64,000 bases of DNA. Origin: Agrococcus sp. Marseille-P2731. GTDB taxonomy: Bacteria; Actinomycetota; Actinomycetes; Actinomycetales; Microbacteriaceae. Location of the stretch: assembly GCF_900117395.1 (NCBI RefSeq), contig NZ_FPEG01000002.1, forward strand, positions 124,001 through 188,000, written 5' to 3'. The position numbers were made by a program, and so were the translations under genes. A model generated the notes under the pieces. That model was given only the letters and a program-made list of their open reading frames with translations. It ran no database searches and was not told where the DNA came from. This document shows, piece by piece, positions 1-9,484 of this stretch. Every line of letters starts with the position of its first letter. Within the stretch, counting starts at the first letter, position 1.

Positions 1-345
1 CCGAGCCACGAGTGGCGCTTCGCCGTCGTCTCGAGCGGCAAGCACGCGATCACCCACTACGAGACGCTCGAGGCGTACCGCGGCGGGAGCCTGCTGGAGG
101 TGACGCTCGAGACCGGGCGCACCCACCAGATCCGCGTGCACATGGCCGCCAGGAAGCATCCGTGCCTGGGCGACACCATGTACGGCGCCGACCCGACGAC
201 ATCTGCGCGGCTCGGGCTCGAGCGGCAGTGGCTGCACGCGATGCGCCTCGGGTTCCGGCACCCCGCGACGGGCGAGCAGGTGCTCTACAGCTCCTCCTAT
301 CCGGCGCAGCTCGCGCACGCGCTCGACCTGCTGCGCGAGGACTAG
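1..345 (+). CDS. RluA-family 23S rRNA pseudouridine synthase, C-terminal part
   Basis: The reading frame is open from the first base of the window and ends at a TAG at 343-345, so the N-terminus and catalytic aspartate region lie outside. The visible part holds the family hallmark [11 protein letters not shown] followed by [10 protein letters not shown] and the typical ending in which HPATGE precedes the C-terminus. Enzymes of this family isomerise uridine to pseudouridine in rRNA. In many actinobacteria an rluD-type gene lies just upstream of dnaE, as here. Which uridines are modified cannot be told from this fragment. Confidence 0.9.
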   Translation, partial: PSHEWRFAVVSSGKHAITHYETLEAYRGGSLLEVTLETGRTHQIRVHMAARKHPCLGDTMYGADPTTSARLGLERQWLHAMRLGFRHPATGEQVLYSSSYPAQLAHALDLLRED

Positions 346-373
346 CCCGGCACGTCGCGTCGGCGCCGCGACG

Positions 374-379
374 TAGGAT
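374..379 (+). promoter_or_regulatory. -10 promoter box (TAGGAT) for dnaE
   Basis: TAGGAT lies 9 nt before the dnaE ATG. It is followed directly by a GAAGGGA stretch that could serve as a ribosome binding site. The same TANNNT box recurs before many genes of the window. No clear -35 hexamer is visible. Confidence 0.5.
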
Positions 380-388
380 CGAAGGGAA

Positions 389-3300
389 ATGGCAGACTCC
401 TTCGCGCACCTCCACGTCCACACCGAGTACTCGATGCTCGACGGTGCAGCACGCATCAAGGATCTGATGCAGGCGGTGCACGACGAGGGGATGCCCGCGG
501 TCGCGATGACCGACCACGGGAACGTGTTCGGGGCCTTCGACTTCTGGAAGGCAGCGAAGGCGCAGGGCCTGAAGCCGATCATCGGCACCGAGGCCTACAT
601 CACCCCGGGCACCCACCGCTCGGAGCGCACGAGGGTCAAGTGGGGCGACCAGGGCGCTCCCTCCGGCGATGACGTCTCCGGTGGCGGCGCCTACACGCAC
701 ATGACGCTGCTCGCCGAGAACAACGAGGGGCTGCACAACCTCTTCCGACTCTCGTCGTACGCCTCCATGGAGGGCTACTACTTCAAGCCGCGCATGGACC
801 GCGAGCTGCTCGAGCGCTACTCCAGCGGGCTCATCGCCACGACCGGCTGCCCCTCCGGCGAGGTGCAGACCAGGCTGCGCCTCGGCCAGTTCGACCTCGC
901 GCTCGAGGCCGCGGCCTCCTACCGCGACCTCTTCGGCGCCGACAACTACTTCCTCGAGCTCATGGACCACGGCCTCGAGATCGAGCGGCGCGTGCGCGAC
1001 GGCCTGCTCGACATCGGCAAGCAGCTGGGGCTGCCGCTGCTGGCGACCAACGACCTGCACTACACGCGCGCCGAGGACGCCAAGAGCCACGACGCGCTGC
1101 TGTGCGTGCAGTCGGGCTCGACGATGGACGACCCGAACCGGTTCCGCCTCGACGGCGGCGGCTACTACGTCAAGTCGGCCGCCGAGATGCGGCACCTGTT
1201 CCGCGACCTGCCGGAGGCGTGCGACAACACGCTGCTCATCGCGGAGCGCTGCGACGTCCAGTTCGACACCGACGCGAACTACATGCCGCGGTACCCGGTG
1301 CCCGAGGGGCACGACGAGCACTCGTGGTTCCGCCACGAGGTGCACGCGGGCCTCGAGCGCCGCTACCCGAGCGGCATCCCCGACGCGGTGCAGGCGCAGG
1401 CGGAGTACGAGATCGGCGTCATCTCGGGCATGGGCTTCCCGGGCTACTTCCTGGTGGTCGCCGACTTCATCAACTGGGCGAAGGACAACGGCATCCGCGT
1501 CGGCCCCGGGCGAGGCTCCGGCGCCGGCTCCATGGCCGCCTACGCCATGCGCATCACAGACCTCGACCCGCTCGAGCACGGCCTCATCTTCGAGCGGTTC
1601 CTCAACCCCGATCGCGTCTCGATGCCCGACTTCGACATCGACTTCGACGATCGTCGCCGGGGCGAGGTGATCCGCTACGTCACCGAGAAGTACGGCACCG
1701 AGCGCGTCGCGCAGATCGTGACCTACGGCACCATCAAGCAGAAGCAGGCGCTGAAGGACGCGAGCCGGGTGCTGGGCTTCCCGTTCGGGATGGGCGACAA
1801 GCTCACGAAGGCGATGCCCCCGGCGATCATGGCGAAGGACATCCCGCTCGGCGGCATCACCGATCCGACGCACGAGCGCTACAAGGAGGCGGGCGACTTC
1901 CGCGCGCTCATCGAATCGGACCCCGAGGCGAAGACGGTCTACGAGACGGCGCTCGGCCTCGAGAACCTCAAGCGCCAGTGGGGTGTGCACGCGGCCGGCG
2001 TCATCATGTCCTCCGATCCGCTGATCGACATCATCCCGATCATGAAGCGGGAGCAGGACGGCGCGATCATCACGCAGTTCGACTACCCGGCGTGCGAGTC
2101 GCTCGGCCTCATCAAGATGGACTTCCTGGGGCTGCGCAACCTCACCATCGTCTCTGACGCGCTCGACAACATCCGCGCCAACCGCGGCGAGGACATCGAT
2201 CTCGAGACGCTGCCGCTCGACGACCGGGGCGCCTACGAGCTGCTGCAGCGCGGCGACACGCTGGGCGTGTTCCAGCTCGACGGCGGGCCGCTGCGCTCGC
2301 TGCTGCGGCTCATGCGGCCCGACAGCTTCGGCGACATCTCGGCCGTCATCGCCCTCTACCGCCCGGGTCCGATGGGCGCCGACTCGCACACGAACTACGC
2401 GCTCCGCAAGAACGGTGCGCAGCCCATCACGCCCATCCACCCTGAGCTCGAGGAGCCCCTCGCCGAGATCCTGTCGGAGTCGTACGGCCTCATCATCTAC
2501 CAGGAGCAGGTGATGGCGGTCGCGCAGAAGGTCGCCGGCTACACGCTCGGCCAGGCCGACATCCTGCGGCGCGCGATGGGCAAGAAGAAGAAGGAGGAGC
2601 TCGACAAGCAGTTCGAGGCCTTCTCCGGCGGCATGCGCGAGCGCGGCTACTCGGCGGCCGCCGTGAAGGCGCTCTGGGACATCCTGCTGCCATTCTCCGA
2701 CTACGCGTTCAACAAGGCGCACTCCGCCGCCTACGGTGTCATCTCCTACTGGACGGCGTTCCTCAAGGCGCACTACCCGGCCGAGTACATGGCGGCGCTG
2801 CTGACGAGCGTCGGCGACTCGAAGGACAAGATGGCTATCTACCTGTCGGAGTGCAGGCGGATGGGCATCACGGTGCAGCCGCCGGACGTCAACGAGTCGA
2901 CCCTGTACTTCACCGCCGTCGGCGACGACATCCGCTTCGGCCTCGGTGCCGTGCGCAACGTCGGCGAGGGCGTCGTGGACGGCATCGTGGCGGCTCGCAA
3001 GCGCGAGGGCGCGTTCGGGTCGTTCCACGACTTCCTGAAGAAGGTGCCGCTCGGCGTGGCCAACAAGCGCACCGTCGAGTCGCTCATCAAGTCGGGCGGC
3101 TTCGACACCATGGGCGTGACGCGGCGAGCGATGCTCGAGATCCACGAGGATGCGGTGGATGCGGCCGTCTCCATCAAGCGCAACGAGGCGAACGGGCAGG
3201 TCGACCTCTTCGGCGACATGTTCGACGACCTCGATGCGGTCGCCGACCGGGTGCCCGATCGCCCGGAGTGGGGCAAGCAGGACAAGCTGGCCTTCGAGCG

Positions 3301-3895
3301 CGAGATGCTCGGCCTGTACGTCTCGGACCACCCGCTCTCGGGGCTGGAGCTCGAGCTCGCGAAGCACGCGACGCACCAGATCCAGGAGCTGCAGGAGGTC
3401 GAGGATGGCGAGCACGTCTCGCTGGCCGGCCTCATCACGAGCGTGCAGCACCGCGTCGCGCGCAACTCCGGCAACCCCTACGGCATCATCGCCGTCGAGG
3501 ACTTCAGCGGCGAGCTCGAGATCATGGTGCTCGGCAAGACCTACACGGAGTACCGCGTCGCGCTGCAGGCCGATCAGGTGGTGGTCGTGCGGGGCCGCGT
3601 GCGCACGCGCGACGACTCGGTGTCGGTGCACGCGAACGCGATCGACACGCCCGATGTGCAGCCGATCGACGAGACGCGGCCGCTCGAGCTGCGCATCCCG
3701 GAGCGGCGGGCCTCGATGACGGCCATGCGAGAGCTGCGCGGACTGCTCGAGCGCCACGCCGGGCCAACCGACGTGCGCATCGCGCTGCAGCGCCCAGATC
3801 TCGAGCGGGTCTTCGCGCTGCCGCAGCGGGTGCGCGTCTCCTCCGACCTCTTCGGTGAGCTCAAGAGCCTGCTCGGCCCCGCCTCGATCGCCTGA
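389..3895 (+). CDS. dnaE: DNA polymerase III subunit alpha (DnaE)
   Basis: The catalytic subunit of the replicative DNA polymerase III, 1168 residues, the usual length of actinobacterial DnaE1. The N-terminal PHP domain is seen from HLHVHTEYS (residues 7-15) and MTDHGN. The polymerase active site is PDFDIDFDD at about 413-421, carrying catalytic aspartates. A helix-hairpin-helix region and a C-terminal OB-fold (about 990-1080) follow. The start at 389 puts the PHP motif at the expected distance from the N-terminus. The gene is preceded by its own -10 box and ends just before a tandem intergenic repeat. Confidence 0.98.
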   Translation: MADSFAHLHVHTEYSMLDGAARIKDLMQAVHDEGMPAVAMTDHGNVFGAFDFWKAAKAQGLKPIIGTEAYITPGTHRSERTRVKWGDQGAPSGDDVSGGGAYTHMTLLAENNEGLHNLFRLSSYASMEGYYFKPRMDRELLERYSSGLIATTGCPSGEVQTRLRLGQFDLALEAAASYRDLFGADNYFLELMDHGLEIERRVRDGLLDIGKQLGLPLLATNDLHYTRAEDAKSHDALLCVQSGSTMDDPNRFRLDGGGYYVKSAAEMRHLFRDLPEACDNTLLIAERCDVQFDTDANYMPRYPVPEGHDEHSWFRHEVHAGLERRYPSGIPDAVQAQAEYEIGVISGMGFPGYFLVVADFINWAKDNGIRVGPGRGSGAGSMAAYAMRITDLDPLEHGLIFERFLNPDRVSMPDFDIDFDDRRRGEVIRYVTEKYGTERVAQIVTYGTIKQKQALKDASRVLGFPFGMGDKLTKAMPPAIMAKDIPLGGITDPTHERYKEAGDFRALIESDPEAKTVYETALGLENLKRQWGVHAAGVIMSSDPLIDIIPIMKREQDGAIITQFDYPACESLGLIKMDFLGLRNLTIVSDALDNIRANRGEDIDLETLPLDDRGAYELLQRGDTLGVFQLDGGPLRSLLRLMRPDSFGDISAVIALYRPGPMGADSHTNYALRKNGAQPITPIHPELEEPLAEILSESYGLIIYQEQVMAVAQKVAGYTLGQADILRRAMGKKKKEELDKQFEAFSGGMRERGYSAAAVKALWDILLPFSDYAFNKAHSAAYGVISYWTAFLKAHYPAEYMAALLTSVGDSKDKMAIYLSECRRMGITVQPPDVNESTLYFTAVGDDIRFGLGAVRNVGEGVVDGIVAARKREGAFGSFHDFLKKVPLGVANKRTVESLIKSGGFDTMGVTRRAMLEIHEDAVDAAVSIKRNEANGQVDLFGDMFDDLDAVADRVPDRPEWGKQDKLAFEREMLGLYVSDHPLSGLELELAKHATHQIQELQEVEDGEHVSLAGLITSVQHRVARNSGNPYGIIAVEDFSGELEIMVLGKTYTEYRVALQADQVVVVRGRVRTRDDSVSVHANAIDTPDVQPIDETRPLELRIPERRASMTAMRELRGLLERHAGPTDVRIALQRPDLERVFALPQRVRVSSDLFGELKSLLGPASIA

Positions 3896-3910
3896 CCCGC
3901 CCCTGCCCGC

Positions 3911-4087
3911 TGGTCGAGGAGCGCGCGGCGCAGCCGCACGCGTCATGCCCGTTGGTCGAGGAGCGCGCGGCGCAGCCGCACGCGTCATGCCCGTTGGTCG
4001 AGGAGCGCGCGGCGCAGCCGCACGCGTCGCGAGACCCGCCGTTGGTCGAGGAGCGCACGGCGCAGCCGCACGCGTCACGAGACCCGG
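3911..4087 (+). repeat. four tandem copies of a 42-nt intergenic repeat
   Basis: Four units beginning GGTCGAGGAGCGC start at 3912, 3954, 3996 and 4044, so the spacing is 42, 42 and 48 nt. Each unit is self-complementary in part (GCGCGCGGCGCAGCCGC core) and the last two run into a GAGACC end. A related single copy sits near 22500. The element resembles the dispersed GGTCGAGGAGCG...GAGACC intergenic repeats common in Microbacteriaceae. Both strands are open here, but the translations only repeat the unit and I do not regard them as coding. Confidence 0.9.
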
Positions 4088-4154
4088 TCGGCGGCTTGTT
4101 CACGCCTCTCGATCGCCCGCCTCCGATGTCAGTGGTGCGTGATGTGATGCACCC

Positions 4155-5789
4155 ATGAGCGACGATGGCCTCGACCCCCAGGGCACTGACCCTGAGGCCA
4201 TCGACGCCGACGCCTACATCGCCGCGGTCCGTGCTGGCGCGGTCGACCCGTACGGGCAGTCGGCGGATGAGCTGCAGGCCTCGCTCGACGCGTACGACCG
4301 GGAGTGGACGGCGCGGCTGCTGGCGCTGTCGGATGTCGAGCTGGATGCGGTCGTGACGGGCCGGATGCGGGTGCCGCAGCTGCCGGGCCCGGTGGAGTCG
4401 GAGGGCACGGCGCGGCTGCGTGCGGAGGCCGCGTATGTGGGCCGGGTGCGGGCGCTGGAGGCGCAGGCGGCGCGGCTGGAGGCGGCCAAGCGTGAGCTGC
4501 TCGCGGACCGGTTCGCGCGGCTGCTGGCCGAGCCGGGCTCGTTCGAGACGAACCTGCGCGAGGCGGCCTCGGTGCTGGCGGTGGAGCTGCACCTGTCGGA
4601 TCGTGCGATCGAGCGGCGCATGACCGACGCGTGGCAGACGGTCACCGAGCTGCCGCTGGCGCACGACGCGCACCGCGCGGGCCGCATCACGGCCAGCCAC
4701 CTGCGCGCGATCGTGACCGCGACCGAAGCGCTCCGCCTCGACGCTGCGGTCGAGCACGAGCAGCGGGCGCTGGTCGAGCAGGAGCTCGTCGCGGTCGCCG
4801 AGACGACCACGCCCGGGCGGCTGCGCTCCCGCGCACGCCGGATCGTCGACCGTGTCCTGACCGCGCCGCTGCAGCAGCGGTACGAGACGGCCAGTCAGCA
4901 GCGGGCGGTATCGCTGCACGACGCGGGAGACGGCATGGTCGATCTCTGCGCACGCGTGCCCGCGGCGCTCGGCGCGGCCGCGTTCGCGCGGCTGACGGAC
5001 GCCGCCCGCGGCAAGGCGAAGGACGACCCGCGCACCTTCGACCAGTTCCGCGCCGACGCCTACCTCGAGCTCCTCCTCACCGGCCACACCCCGCAGAACC
5101 TCGCCGGCGTCAACGGCATCGCCGCGACGATCATCGTCACCATCCCCGCCACCGCCCTCCTCCACGACGACGCCGACCGCCACGACGGCGCCAACGGCAC
5201 CGGCAACGCCACCGGCAACGGCACCGGCACCGGCAATGGCACCGAGGGCCGCGGCGGTGATGCTGCGCCGGGGCTGCGGTTCCCGGCGATGCTCGAGGGC
5301 GACATCCTCGTCGACGCCGCCACCGTCCGCTCCCTCGCCGCCGACACGGTCACCTGGGAGCGGCTCTTCCTCGACCCCGTCACAGGCGTGCCCGTCACCG
5401 TCGACACCTACCGGCCCAGCCGCGCCATGCGGCGCTGGCTGCGCCGCCGCGACGGCCACTGCCGCTGGCCCGGCTGCAGCAACCGCGTCAGCAGCACCGA
5501 CCTCGACCACACCCAAGACTGGGCCGACGGCGGCCCCACCACCCTGTCCAACCTCGCCAGCCTCTGCCGCCGCCACCACACCATGAAGCACGCCACCCGC
5601 TGGAGCGTCCAACAGCTCGAGCACGGCATCCTCGAATGGACCAGCCCCCTCGGCACCACCCTCCACGACGCACCCCAACCCCAAGGACCACGCTTCACCA
5701 ACACCAGCCACGACGACACCCCCTGGGGCACACCGACCACCGCCGAACCCAACCTCGCCAACGCACCACCAGTGACGCTGCCCTTCTGA
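4155..5789 (+). CDS. DUF222 / HNH endonuclease domain protein (13E12-repeat type)
   Basis: A 544-residue protein with an N-terminal alpha-helical DUF222 region (about 30-320) and a C-terminal HNH nuclease motif. The HNH part shows paired cysteines C436 and C441, LDH at 450-452, then a CRRHH motif starting at C471, which fits a zinc-bound beta-beta-alpha metal finger. A low-complexity Asn/Gly/Thr linker lies at about 345-365. This family corresponds to the 13E12-repeat proteins of mycobacteria and is multicopy in many actinobacteria. Its biological role is not established. Third-base usage switches from G-ending to C-ending codons between the two halves. Four tandem repeats lie directly upstream. 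Confidence 0.88.
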   Translation: MSDDGLDPQGTDPEAIDADAYIAAVRAGAVDPYGQSADELQASLDAYDREWTARLLALSDVELDAVVTGRMRVPQLPGPVESEGTARLRAEAAYVGRVRALEAQAARLEAAKRELLADRFARLLAEPGSFETNLREAASVLAVELHLSDRAIERRMTDAWQTVTELPLAHDAHRAGRITASHLRAIVTATEALRLDAAVEHEQRALVEQELVAVAETTTPGRLRSRARRIVDRVLTAPLQQRYETASQQRAVSLHDAGDGMVDLCARVPAALGAAAFARLTDAARGKAKDDPRTFDQFRADAYLELLLTGHTPQNLAGVNGIAATIIVTIPATALLHDDADRHDGANGTGNATGNGTGTGNGTEGRGGDAAPGLRFPAMLEGDILVDAATVRSLAADTVTWERLFLDPVTGVPVTVDTYRPSRAMRRWLRRRDGHCRWPGCSNRVSSTDLDHTQDWADGGPTTLSNLASLCRRHHTMKHATRWSVQQLEHGILEWTSPLGTTLHDAPQPQGPRFTNTSHDDTPWGTPTTAEPNLANAPPVTLPF

Positions 5790-5999
5790 CGACCGAAGCC
5801 AGCCTCCAACGGGTGACCTGCACGCCTACCGTCCCGGCGTGGATCGGTCGCACTGCGTTCGGTCACCTGTCGTACCCATCGTTCATGGCGCCCGAGCCAT
5901 CCGTCAGTGCGGCACCGAGAGCGATGCCGTGAGGGCTCGTGCGACAGCGCGGGCGCCCCTCGTGGAGACCATCCGCCATCGGCACTCCCGCAAGCGATC

Positions 6000-6005
6000 T
6001 ACGAT
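6000..6005 (+). promoter_or_regulatory. -10 box (TACGAT) for hisD
   Basis: TACGAT lies 7 nt before GTG 6013, the spacing expected for a leaderless transcript starting at the GTG. It overlaps the upstream in-frame ATG (6004), which argues against that ATG as the start. The 5790-5999 stretch holds nothing else I can support. Confidence 0.5.
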
Positions 6006-6012
6006 GGAACCC

Positions 6013-7341
6013 GTGCTCCGACGAATCGATCTGACGACCCTGCCCGGCGACCAGGAGCTCCGTGCGCTGCTGCCGCGCCCCGCGGTCGACGTCTCGGCAT
6101 CCCTGGCAGCCGCAGCAGCGCTCATCGACGCGGTGCGCGAGCGAGGCGCCGCTGCCCTCGTCGAGCAGGCCGAGCGCTTCGACGGCGTGCGCCCCGCCGC
6201 CATCGCCGTGCCCGCGGCAGCGATGACGGACGCGCTGGACGCGCTCGACGCCGACGTGCGATCGGCGCTCGAGACCACGATCGATCGCGTGCGCATCGGC
6301 TCGAAGGCCCAGGTGCCGCCGCCGATGATCGCCCACCTCGGCGAGGGCGCCGAGATCGAGCTGCGCTGGCAGCCCGTCGACCGCGTCGGTCTCTACGTGC
6401 CCGGCGGGAAGGCGGTCTACCCCTCGAGCGTCGTCATGAACGTGGTCGCCGCGCAGGCAGCCGGCGTGCGCTCGATCGCCGTCGCGAGCCCTGCACAGGC
6501 CGAGCACGGTGGCCTGCCGCACCCGACCATCCTCGCCGCGTGCGCGCTGCTGGCCGTCGACGAGGTCTACGCGATGGGCGGCGCAGGCGCGATCGGGGCC
6601 TTCGCCCACGGTGTGCCCGCGATCGGCCTCGACCCCGTCGATGTGGTCACCGGCCCCGGCAACGTCTTCGTCGCCGCCGCCAAGCGGGTCGTCGCCGGCA
6701 CCGTGCGCGTCGATGCAGAGGCCGGCCCGACCGAGATCCTGGTGATCGCCGACCACACGGCGGATGCCGAGCTCGTCGCCGCCGACCTCGTCAGCCAGGC
6801 CGAGCATGACGAGCTCGCCTCTGTCGTGCTCGTGACCGACTCTGCCGACCTCGCCGACCGCGTCGACGCATCCGTCGCCCGTCGCGCAGCAGCCACGCAA
6901 GCAGCCGAGCGAGTGCGCGCCGCGATCACGGGGGAGCAGTCAGCGATCGTGCTGGTCGCCGATCTCGAGGCCGCGGCTCGGGTCAGCGACGCCTACGCGC
7001 CAGAGCACCTCGAGATCATGACGCGCGACGACGACTCGGTGCTCGCCCTGGTTCGGCACGCCGGCGCCATCTTCCTCGGCCCCGACACCCCGGTGAGCCT
7101 GGGCGACTACGCGGCAGGATCGAACCACGTGCTGCCGACCGGCGGCCAGGCCCGCCGGGTGTCCGGCCTCGGCGCCGCGACCTTCCTGCGCGCGCAGCAG
7201 GTCGTGCGCTACGACCGCACCGCCCTCGCCGCCGTGCGCGCCGAGGTGACGGCGCTCGCCGCCGCAGAAGGCCTGCCGGCGCATGGCGAGGCGATCGAAG
7301 CGCGCTTCGACAGCGGCGCCGGCGGCACCGGGGCGCGCTGA
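6013..7341 (+). CDS. hisD: histidinol dehydrogenase (HisD)
   Basis: Catalyses the last two oxidations of histidine biosynthesis, L-histidinol to L-histidine with NAD. The protein is 442 residues from GTG 6013, or 445 from ATG 6004. Visible family motifs are the [12 protein letters not shown] region, [13 protein letters not shown], the zinc-ligand region SQAEHDE, the catalytic EHLEIM and the [10 protein letters not shown] segment. I prefer the GTG because the ATG falls inside a -10 box. The gene overlaps nrdR by one base (TGATG), which suggests cotranscription with nrdR and pyrD. No other his genes are in the window. Confidence 0.95.
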   Translation: MLRRIDLTTLPGDQELRALLPRPAVDVSASLAAAAALIDAVRERGAAALVEQAERFDGVRPAAIAVPAAAMTDALDALDADVRSALETTIDRVRIGSKAQVPPPMIAHLGEGAEIELRWQPVDRVGLYVPGGKAVYPSSVVMNVVAAQAAGVRSIAVASPAQAEHGGLPHPTILAACALLAVDEVYAMGGAGAIGAFAHGVPAIGLDPVDVVTGPGNVFVAAAKRVVAGTVRVDAEAGPTEILVIADHTADAELVAADLVSQAEHDELASVVLVTDSADLADRVDASVARRAAATQAAERVRAAITGEQSAIVLVADLEAAARVSDAYAPEHLEIMTRDDDSVLALVRHAGAIFLGPDTPVSLGDYAAGSNHVLPTGGQARRVSGLGAATFLRAQQVVRYDRTALAAVRAEVTALAAAEGLPAHGEAIEARFDSGAGGTGAR

Positions 7342-7805
7342 TGCACTGTCCCTTCTGCCGCAACCCCGACTCTCGCGTCGTCGACTCGCGCACGAGCGAC
7401 GACGGCACGTCGATCCGTCGTCGCCGCCAGTGCACCGAGTGCGGCCGCCGCTTCACGACGACCGAGACCGCGAGCCTCTCGGTGGTGAAGCGCTCCGGCG
7501 TGCTCGAGCCCTTCCGTCGCGAGAAGGTCATCGAGGGCGTGCGCAAGGCCGTGCGCGGGCGTCCGGTTACCGACGCCGATCTCGCGGGCGTGGCGCAGTC
7601 GGTCGAGGAGACCATCCGCGCGACGGGCGCGAGCCAGATCGACGCCAACGAGATCGGCCTCGCGGTGCTGCCGCCGCTGCGCGAGCTCGACGAGGTCGCC
7701 TACCTGCGGTTCGCGAGCGTGTACAACAACTTCGACTCGCTCGACGACTTCGAGGCGGCGATCGGCGCGCTCCGTGCCGCCCGTCCAGAGGGGGGCGCCG
7801 GATGA
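7341..7805 (+). CDS. nrdR: transcriptional repressor NrdR
   Basis: A 154-residue repressor of ribonucleotide reductase genes. The N-terminus is a zinc ribbon with C3, C6, C31 and C34, and the rest is an ATP-cone domain that senses ATP/dATP. The length matches the family. It starts within the hisD stop (TGATG) and its own stop overlaps the pyrD start (ATGA), so all three are translationally linked. NrdR targets carry NrdR boxes; the nrd genes themselves are not in the window. Confidence 0.97.
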   Translation: MHCPFCRNPDSRVVDSRTSDDGTSIRRRRQCTECGRRFTTTETASLSVVKRSGVLEPFRREKVIEGVRKAVRGRPVTDADLAGVAQSVEETIRATGASQIDANEIGLAVLPPLRELDEVAYLRFASVYNNFDSLDDFEAAIGALRAARPEGGAG

Positions 7806-8827
7806 GCGCCTACGACCTGCTGTTCCGGCACGGCTTCACCCGCGTCGATCCCGAGCGGGCGCACCACCTCGGCGCGACCGCGATCAGGGCCATCGGCGCC
7901 GCGCGACCCGGCGTGCGCACCGACCCCGCGCTGCGCACCCGCGCGCTCGGCCGCGCGTTCCCCACGCCGTTCGGCGTCGCCGCCGGCTTCGACAAGGATG
8001 CGACCATGATCGCCGGGCTCGGCGCGCTCGGCTTCGGCCACGTCGAGGTCGGCACGCTCACGGCGCAGCCGCAGCCCGGCAACCCGCAGCCGCGGCTCTT
8101 CCGCCTGCCGGAGGACCGCGCGCTCATCAACCGGATGGGCTTCAACAACGGGGGAGCGGCAGCCGCCGTCGACCGCATCGCCGCCGCCCGCGATGCCCGC
8201 TCGCGCCCGGTGATCGGCGTCAACATCGGCAAGAGCCGCGTCGTCGACGCCGAGGACACCGCCGCCGTCGAGCGCGACTACCTGCAGTCGACGCGCCTGG
8301 TGGCCCCGGTCGCGGACTACCTCGCGGTCAACGTCTCGTCGCCCAACACCCCGGGGCTCAGGGGCCTGCAGGATGCCGAGGTGCTCGAGCCGCTCCTGGC
8401 CGCCATCCGCGGGGCGGCCGGCGCCACGCCCGTGCTCGTGAAGATCGCTCCCGACCTCGACGACGAGCAGGTCGAGGGCATCGCCGAGCTGGCCGCGCGC
8501 CTCGAGCTCGCCGGCGTCATCGCCACCAACACCACCATCAGCCGAGCGGGGCTGCGCAGCAGCGCGGATGCGGTGGCACAGGCAGGCGCAGGCGGCCTGT
8601 CGGGCCCACCGGTCGCCCCTCGCTCGCTCGAGGTGCTGCGCCGGCTGCGCGCGGCGCTGCCGGCGACGATCGACGTGATCTCGGCCGGCGGTGTCGAGAC
8701 CGCTGACGACGTGCGCGAGCGGCTCGCCGCCGGCGCGGCGCTCGTGCAGGGCTACACGGCCTTCATCTATCGCGGCCCGGGCTGGGCGCGCGAGATCAAC
8801 CACGGCCTCCTCAACCTGAGCAGCTGA
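7802..8827 (+). CDS. pyrD: quinone-dependent dihydroorotate dehydrogenase (class 2 PyrD)
   Basis: Oxidises dihydroorotate to orotate in pyrimidine synthesis and passes electrons to membrane quinone. The protein is 341 residues. It has the class 2 N-terminal helical extension before the FMN barrel, [10 protein letters not shown], the NRMGFNN loop, and [11 protein letters not shown] with the catalytic serine typical of class 2 enzymes. The start is set by the ATGA overlap with nrdR. It converges on the DUF3043 gene with only 14 nt between. Confidence 0.96.
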   Translation: MSAYDLLFRHGFTRVDPERAHHLGATAIRAIGAARPGVRTDPALRTRALGRAFPTPFGVAAGFDKDATMIAGLGALGFGHVEVGTLTAQPQPGNPQPRLFRLPEDRALINRMGFNNGGAAAAVDRIAAARDARSRPVIGVNIGKSRVVDAEDTAAVERDYLQSTRLVAPVADYLAVNVSSPNTPGLRGLQDAEVLEPLLAAIRGAAGATPVLVKIAPDLDDEQVEGIAELAARLELAGVIATNTTISRAGLRSSADAVAQAGAGGLSGPPVAPRSLEVLRRLRAALPATIDVISAGGVETADDVRERLAAGAALVQGYTAFIYRGPGWAREINHGLLNLSS

Positions 8828-8841
8828 GCGGCCTCCGCGGC

Positions 8842-9399
8842 CTACTCCGGGTAGCGGAAGAGCTTCGTCTGCGGCTTCGGCATCCGCATGAACGGCAGCT
8901 GCACCGACCGCATGGCCGCGTACCAGCCGTGCCCCTTCGCATCCTTCGCGCCGAACTTGGCGCGCACCGCGCGGCGCAGCTGCCATGCCATCAGCACCGA
9001 GTCGAGGACGACGACCGCGACGAACGCCCAGAGCACGAGGGTGCCGATCAGGCGCCACTGCGGATCGTTGATGAAGGTCAGGATGAGCACGACGACCATG
9101 ACGGGCATCGCGGCGGTGCCGATCGAGAGGCGAGCGTCGACGAAGTCGCGCACATAGCGGCGCACCGGCCCCTTGTCGCGCGGGGGCAGGTACTTCTCGT
9201 CGCCGCGCTCGAAGCCGACGCGCGCCTTCTGCCGCTCGGCGCGCATCTTGTCCTGCACCTGGCGGCGCGCCTCCTTGCGGTCCTCCGGCACGAGCGGACG
9301 GCGGTTGCGGGCGACCTGCTCCGACTGCTTCGGCGTCCTGCGGCCTTCCTGCAGGGGCTCGATCGGAGCCTTGTCGTCAGAACGGCTGAACAGCGCCAC
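8842..9399 (-). CDS. DUF3043 membrane protein
   Basis: A 185-residue protein of unknown function. The N-terminal ~90 residues are highly charged and basic, rich in Arg, Lys and Glu. Two hydrophobic segments follow (MPVMVVVLILTF and GTLVLWAFVAVVVL), then a basic C-terminus. I start at GTG 9399 because a GAAGGA ribosome binding site lies upstream and the longer reading frame has shadow-like composition. The family is common in actinobacteria and often sits near the dipeptidase gene found here. Confidence 0.82.
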   Translation of the reverse strand: MALFSRSDDKAPIEPLQEGRRTPKQSEQVARNRRPLVPEDRKEARRQVQDKMRAERQKARVGFERGDEKYLPPRDKGPVRRYVRDFVDARLSIGTAAMPVMVVVLILTFINDPQWRLIGTLVLWAFVAVVVLDSVLMAWQLRRAVRAKFGAKDAKGHGWYAAMRSVQLPFMRMPKPQTKLFRYPE

Positions 9400-9471
9400 G
9401 GGGAGGTCCTTCTCGAGTCGGTCGCGGGGGATCGCTCCATCGTACTGCCGCGCGGGCGCATGGCGGCCGCC

Positions 9472-9477
9472 TAGGAT
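9472..9477 (+). promoter_or_regulatory. -10 box (TAGGAT) for the dipeptidase gene
   Basis: TAGGAT is 7 nt before ATG 9485, with no Shine-Dalgarno sequence between. This fits a leaderless mRNA. Confidence 0.55.
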
Positions 9478-9484
9478 CGAGCGC

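Noticed and set aside
50-4078. A 1342-codon open frame on the minus strand opposite dnaE
   Set aside because: It is a shadow of dnaE codon bias in GC-rich DNA, full of Arg/Val/Asp/Leu with no domain, and it runs into the tandem repeat.
3911-4087. CRISPR array
   Set aside because: Units are contiguous 42-nt repeats with no unique spacers and no cas genes nearby.
4155-5789. Restriction-modification or homing-endonuclease system
   Set aside because: No methylase, intron or intein context is present; DUF222-HNH proteins are widespread free-standing genes.
6004-6012. ATG 6004 as the hisD start
   Set aside because: It overlaps the -10 box TACGAT; GTG 6013 has the leaderless spacing seen in neighbours.
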